5,712 bases of DNA from Actinomycetes bacterium. Lineage in GTDB: Bacteria > Actinomycetota > Thermoleophilia > Gaiellales > Gaiellaceae. The notes beneath the pieces are model-generated. The model was not told the origin of the DNA. It searched no databases and worked only from the letters and a program-made list of their open reading frames with translations. The stretch covers positions 1 to 5,712 of the forward strand of contig JANXXF010000291.1 in assembly GCA_025350775.1 (NCBI GenBank). The letters run 5' to 3'. Shown in pieces: positions 4,186-5,712 of the stretch. The translations under genes and the position numbers were made by a program. Position 1 is the stretch's first letter. Each line of letters opens with the position of its first letter.

Positions 4186-5712
4186 CTACTTCAGGCTGGC
4201 CAGCGCCCGCTTGATCGTCAGGCGCAGCTGCCACGAGCCGCCCGGCGGCCGCGACACGGAGTCGGCACCCCACTTGAGCGCCTTCTCGGCCATCGTCTTG
4301 TTGCCGGTGATCACGACGATGCGCAGGTCGGGGAAGATCCAGCGCAGGTTGCGGATCAGGCCGATGCGGTTGTTGTACTGGTACGGCGCCCTCGTCAGGT
4401 CGACGACGACGGCGGACACGTTCTTCTTCCCGATCGCGACGAACGGGATCGACGTCGGGCCGATCTTGTAGTGGCCGACGCGATAGAACTTGCGCAGCGT
4501 CCCCGCCAGGTGCTTGTGGTTGTCGAGGCCGTTGACGCGCACCACGATCGGGCGGCCGACCGCCTTGAACCGCTTCGGCAGGAACACGATCATCCGCTTG
4601 CGGATCGCGGTCTTGGTGCCGACCTTGAACTTGGCCCGCAGCTCGTACTTGCCGAGCATCGGATGGTTCTTCGGCAGCAGCATGCGGATGACGGTCGCCC
4701 CGGCGTTGACCTTGAACGACTTCCACACCGTCACGTTGTGCCTGGAGTGGGCGACGTACAGCTGGGCGCGGCCCTCGACGGGACGGCCACTCTGCACCAT
4801 GAACGAGATCGTCCGCCGCTTGTTGGCCGCCCAGATGTGCGGCGCCGCGATCAGCTTGAGCGTCGGGCCGGGCTTGAGGATCGCGAAGAACGTCAGGTGG
4901 CGCGTCCAGACGTGCACCGTGTTGCGCACGTCGCGGAAGTAGCCGTCCTGCTGGCCTGCCGGCAGCGAGTTGCTGGCGAGCAGCGGCAGCGCCTTCCAGC
5001 TGAGGCCGTCCGGCGAGTACGACGGGATGCCGAGCGGCGTCCCGTTGGGGAACTCGATGTGGAGCGGTGTGTCGAACTTCGTGATCAGCGCGCCGTTCGA
5101 CGCCCTCCGTGCCGTCACCTCGATCGCGATCGAGCCGAACGCGAAGTTCGCCGTGATCGACGGGACGCCCTTCGGCGAGTCGACGACCGGCAGCGGTTGC
5201 ACCGTGACGATCGTCCGCTCGGAGAAGAGCGTGCCCGGCCACGAGACCGACGCCGAGCCGTCGGAGGCGATGATCGCCCCACCCACGCCGCCGTTACTGG
5301 TCTTGCTGACCTCCGGCGCAGTGCCGGCGCTGACGACGCTCGGGCTGGACGGAGGCTGGTAGAGCGAGAAGTCGATCCGGACGTCGACCGGCTTGTTCGT
5401 GCCGTCGTCGATCGTGGCGGTCACCGTGTACGGCCCCACCTGCTTCGGCGCGTACGCGTTGACGAGCGTGACGCCGCTGCCGCCGGCGAGGGTGGTGATG
5501 ACGCCGTCGGCACCGACCACCTGCGCCTTCGTCCACTTGACCGACTTGTTGGCGACGAGCACGATCGAGAGCACCTTCGGCACCGTGATGCCGTCGTCGG
5601 GTGACGAGGCGACGAGCTTCGGCAGGATCGCCAGGGCGGCCGCCCCGGTCGGGGTCGTCGTCGCAGTGCCGCCGGTGAGGTTGCTGACCTGGGCGCCCAT
5701 GAAGCTGAGCGC
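4186..5712 (-). CDS. Probable surface protein with Ig-like domains and C-terminal receiver-like domain (5' partial)
   Basis: The frame runs off the right edge: it stays open above the ATG at 5698-5700 (residues ALSF precede it), that ATG lacks a ribosome binding site, and no signal peptide follows, so the true start is outside. Numbering from that Met gives 504 residues. Residues 25-114 look like an Ig-like beta-sandwich (VGPYTVTATIDDG). A Ser/Pro/Gly linker follows (115-145), then a second beta-rich module (146-275) with ITANFAFGSIAIEVTARR, somewhat like ZU5-type domains. A third Ig-like module, about 278-375, contains VNAGATVIRMLLP and GKYELRAKFKVG. The end, about 380-504, resembles a CheY-like receiver with D434 in VVVDLTRAP, T465 in VVITG and R484 in place of the conserved Lys; the N-terminal acidic pair is missing. 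No transmembrane anchor is visible in this part. Extracellular location is inferred from the Ig-like composition. The architecture is clear in outline; exact domain names are tentative. Confidence 0.8.
   Translation of the reverse strand, partial: ALSFMGAQVSNLTGGTATTTPTGAAALAILPKLVASSPDDGITVPKVLSIVLVANKSVKWTKAQVVGADGVITTLAGGSGVTLVNAYAPKQVGPYTVTATIDDGTNKPVDVRIDFSLYQPPSSPSVVSAGTAPEVSKTSNGGVGGAIIASDGSASVSWPGTLFSERTIVTVQPLPVVDSPKGVPSITANFAFGSIAIEVTARRASNGALITKFDTPLHIEFPNGTPLGIPSYSPDGLSWKALPLLASNSLPAGQQDGYFRDVRNTVHVWTRHLTFFAILKPGPTLKLIAAPHIWAANKRRTISFMVQSGRPVEGRAQLYVAHSRHNVTVWKSFKVNAGATVIRMLLPKNHPMLGKYELRAKFKVGTKTAIRKRMIVFLPKRFKAVGRPIVVRVNGLDNHKHLAGTLRKFYRVGHYKIGPTSIPFVAIGKKNVSAVVVDLTRAPYQYNNRIGLIRNLRWIFPDLRIVVITGNKTMAEKALKWGADSVSRPPGGSWQLRLTIKRALASLK

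Noticed and set aside
5119..5134. Perfect 16-bp palindrome CTCGATCGCGATCGAG
   Set aside because: It lies inside the surface-protein coding sequence and is explained by ATC/GCG/GAG codon choice for SIAIEV. No paired site or regulatory context is seen.
3851..5242. Minus-strand frame of 463 codons spanning the end of the pentapeptide gene and the surface-protein gene
   Set aside because: It reads through the strong terminator hairpin, is out of frame with the surface protein, and its repeats are only the antisense of the pentapeptide coding repeat.
4126..5604. Plus-strand open frame of 492 codons across the surface-protein gene
   Set aside because: Composition is dominated by Arg, Asp and Leu with no domain pattern and no ribosome binding site. 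The opposite strand encodes a coherent Ig-like multidomain protein.

Overview
This is a very GC-rich chromosomal window with many GTG starts, very short intergenic gaps and overlapping stop/start codons. That pattern, a FliA/WhiG-type sigma factor and secreted solenoid and Ig-like surface proteins suggest a high-GC actinobacterium. A Thermoleophilia/Solirubrobacterales-type lineage is my best guess, but it rests on overall character and not on a marker gene.

Left block (about 70-1190, minus strand): a complete 259-aa sigma factor of the FliA/WhiG (sigma-28) group is preceded by a 70-aa two-helix membrane protein. Further upstream is a possible 29-aa acidic peptide. The three could be one short transcript running leftward. 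A 6-bp hairpin lies directly against the GTG start of the sigma gene and may control its translation.

Centre: a tRNA-Trp (anticodon CCA) on the plus strand has a plausible -10 box upstream and a perfect 8-bp hairpin terminator downstream. It separates the leftward sigma block from a rightward operon.

Right-centre block (1450-4075, plus strand): three genes are tightly packed with TGATG and ATGA junctions. They encode a DszC/SfnC-like flavin-dependent monooxygenase with an acyl-CoA dehydrogenase fold, an alpha/beta hydrolase whose expected catalytic histidine appears to be threonine, and a secreted pentapeptide-repeat protein with 28 repeats flanked by two cysteine pairs. The overlaps imply coordinated expression of two presumed cytoplasmic proteins with one exported protein. 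The pathway cannot be read from the sequence, and no flavin reductase lies in the window.

Right block (4186-5712, minus strand): a convergent gene, cut by the right window edge, encodes a probable surface protein made of Ig-like and other beta-sandwich domains. Its C-terminus looks like a degenerate response-regulator receiver domain. A perfect 16-bp inverted repeat between the two convergent stop codons is a likely bidirectional terminator.

The most unusual points are the receiver-like tail on a surface protein, the hydrolase with an incomplete triad, and the altered active-site positions in the DszC-like enzyme. Nothing here identifies a defence system, mobile element or CRISPR array.
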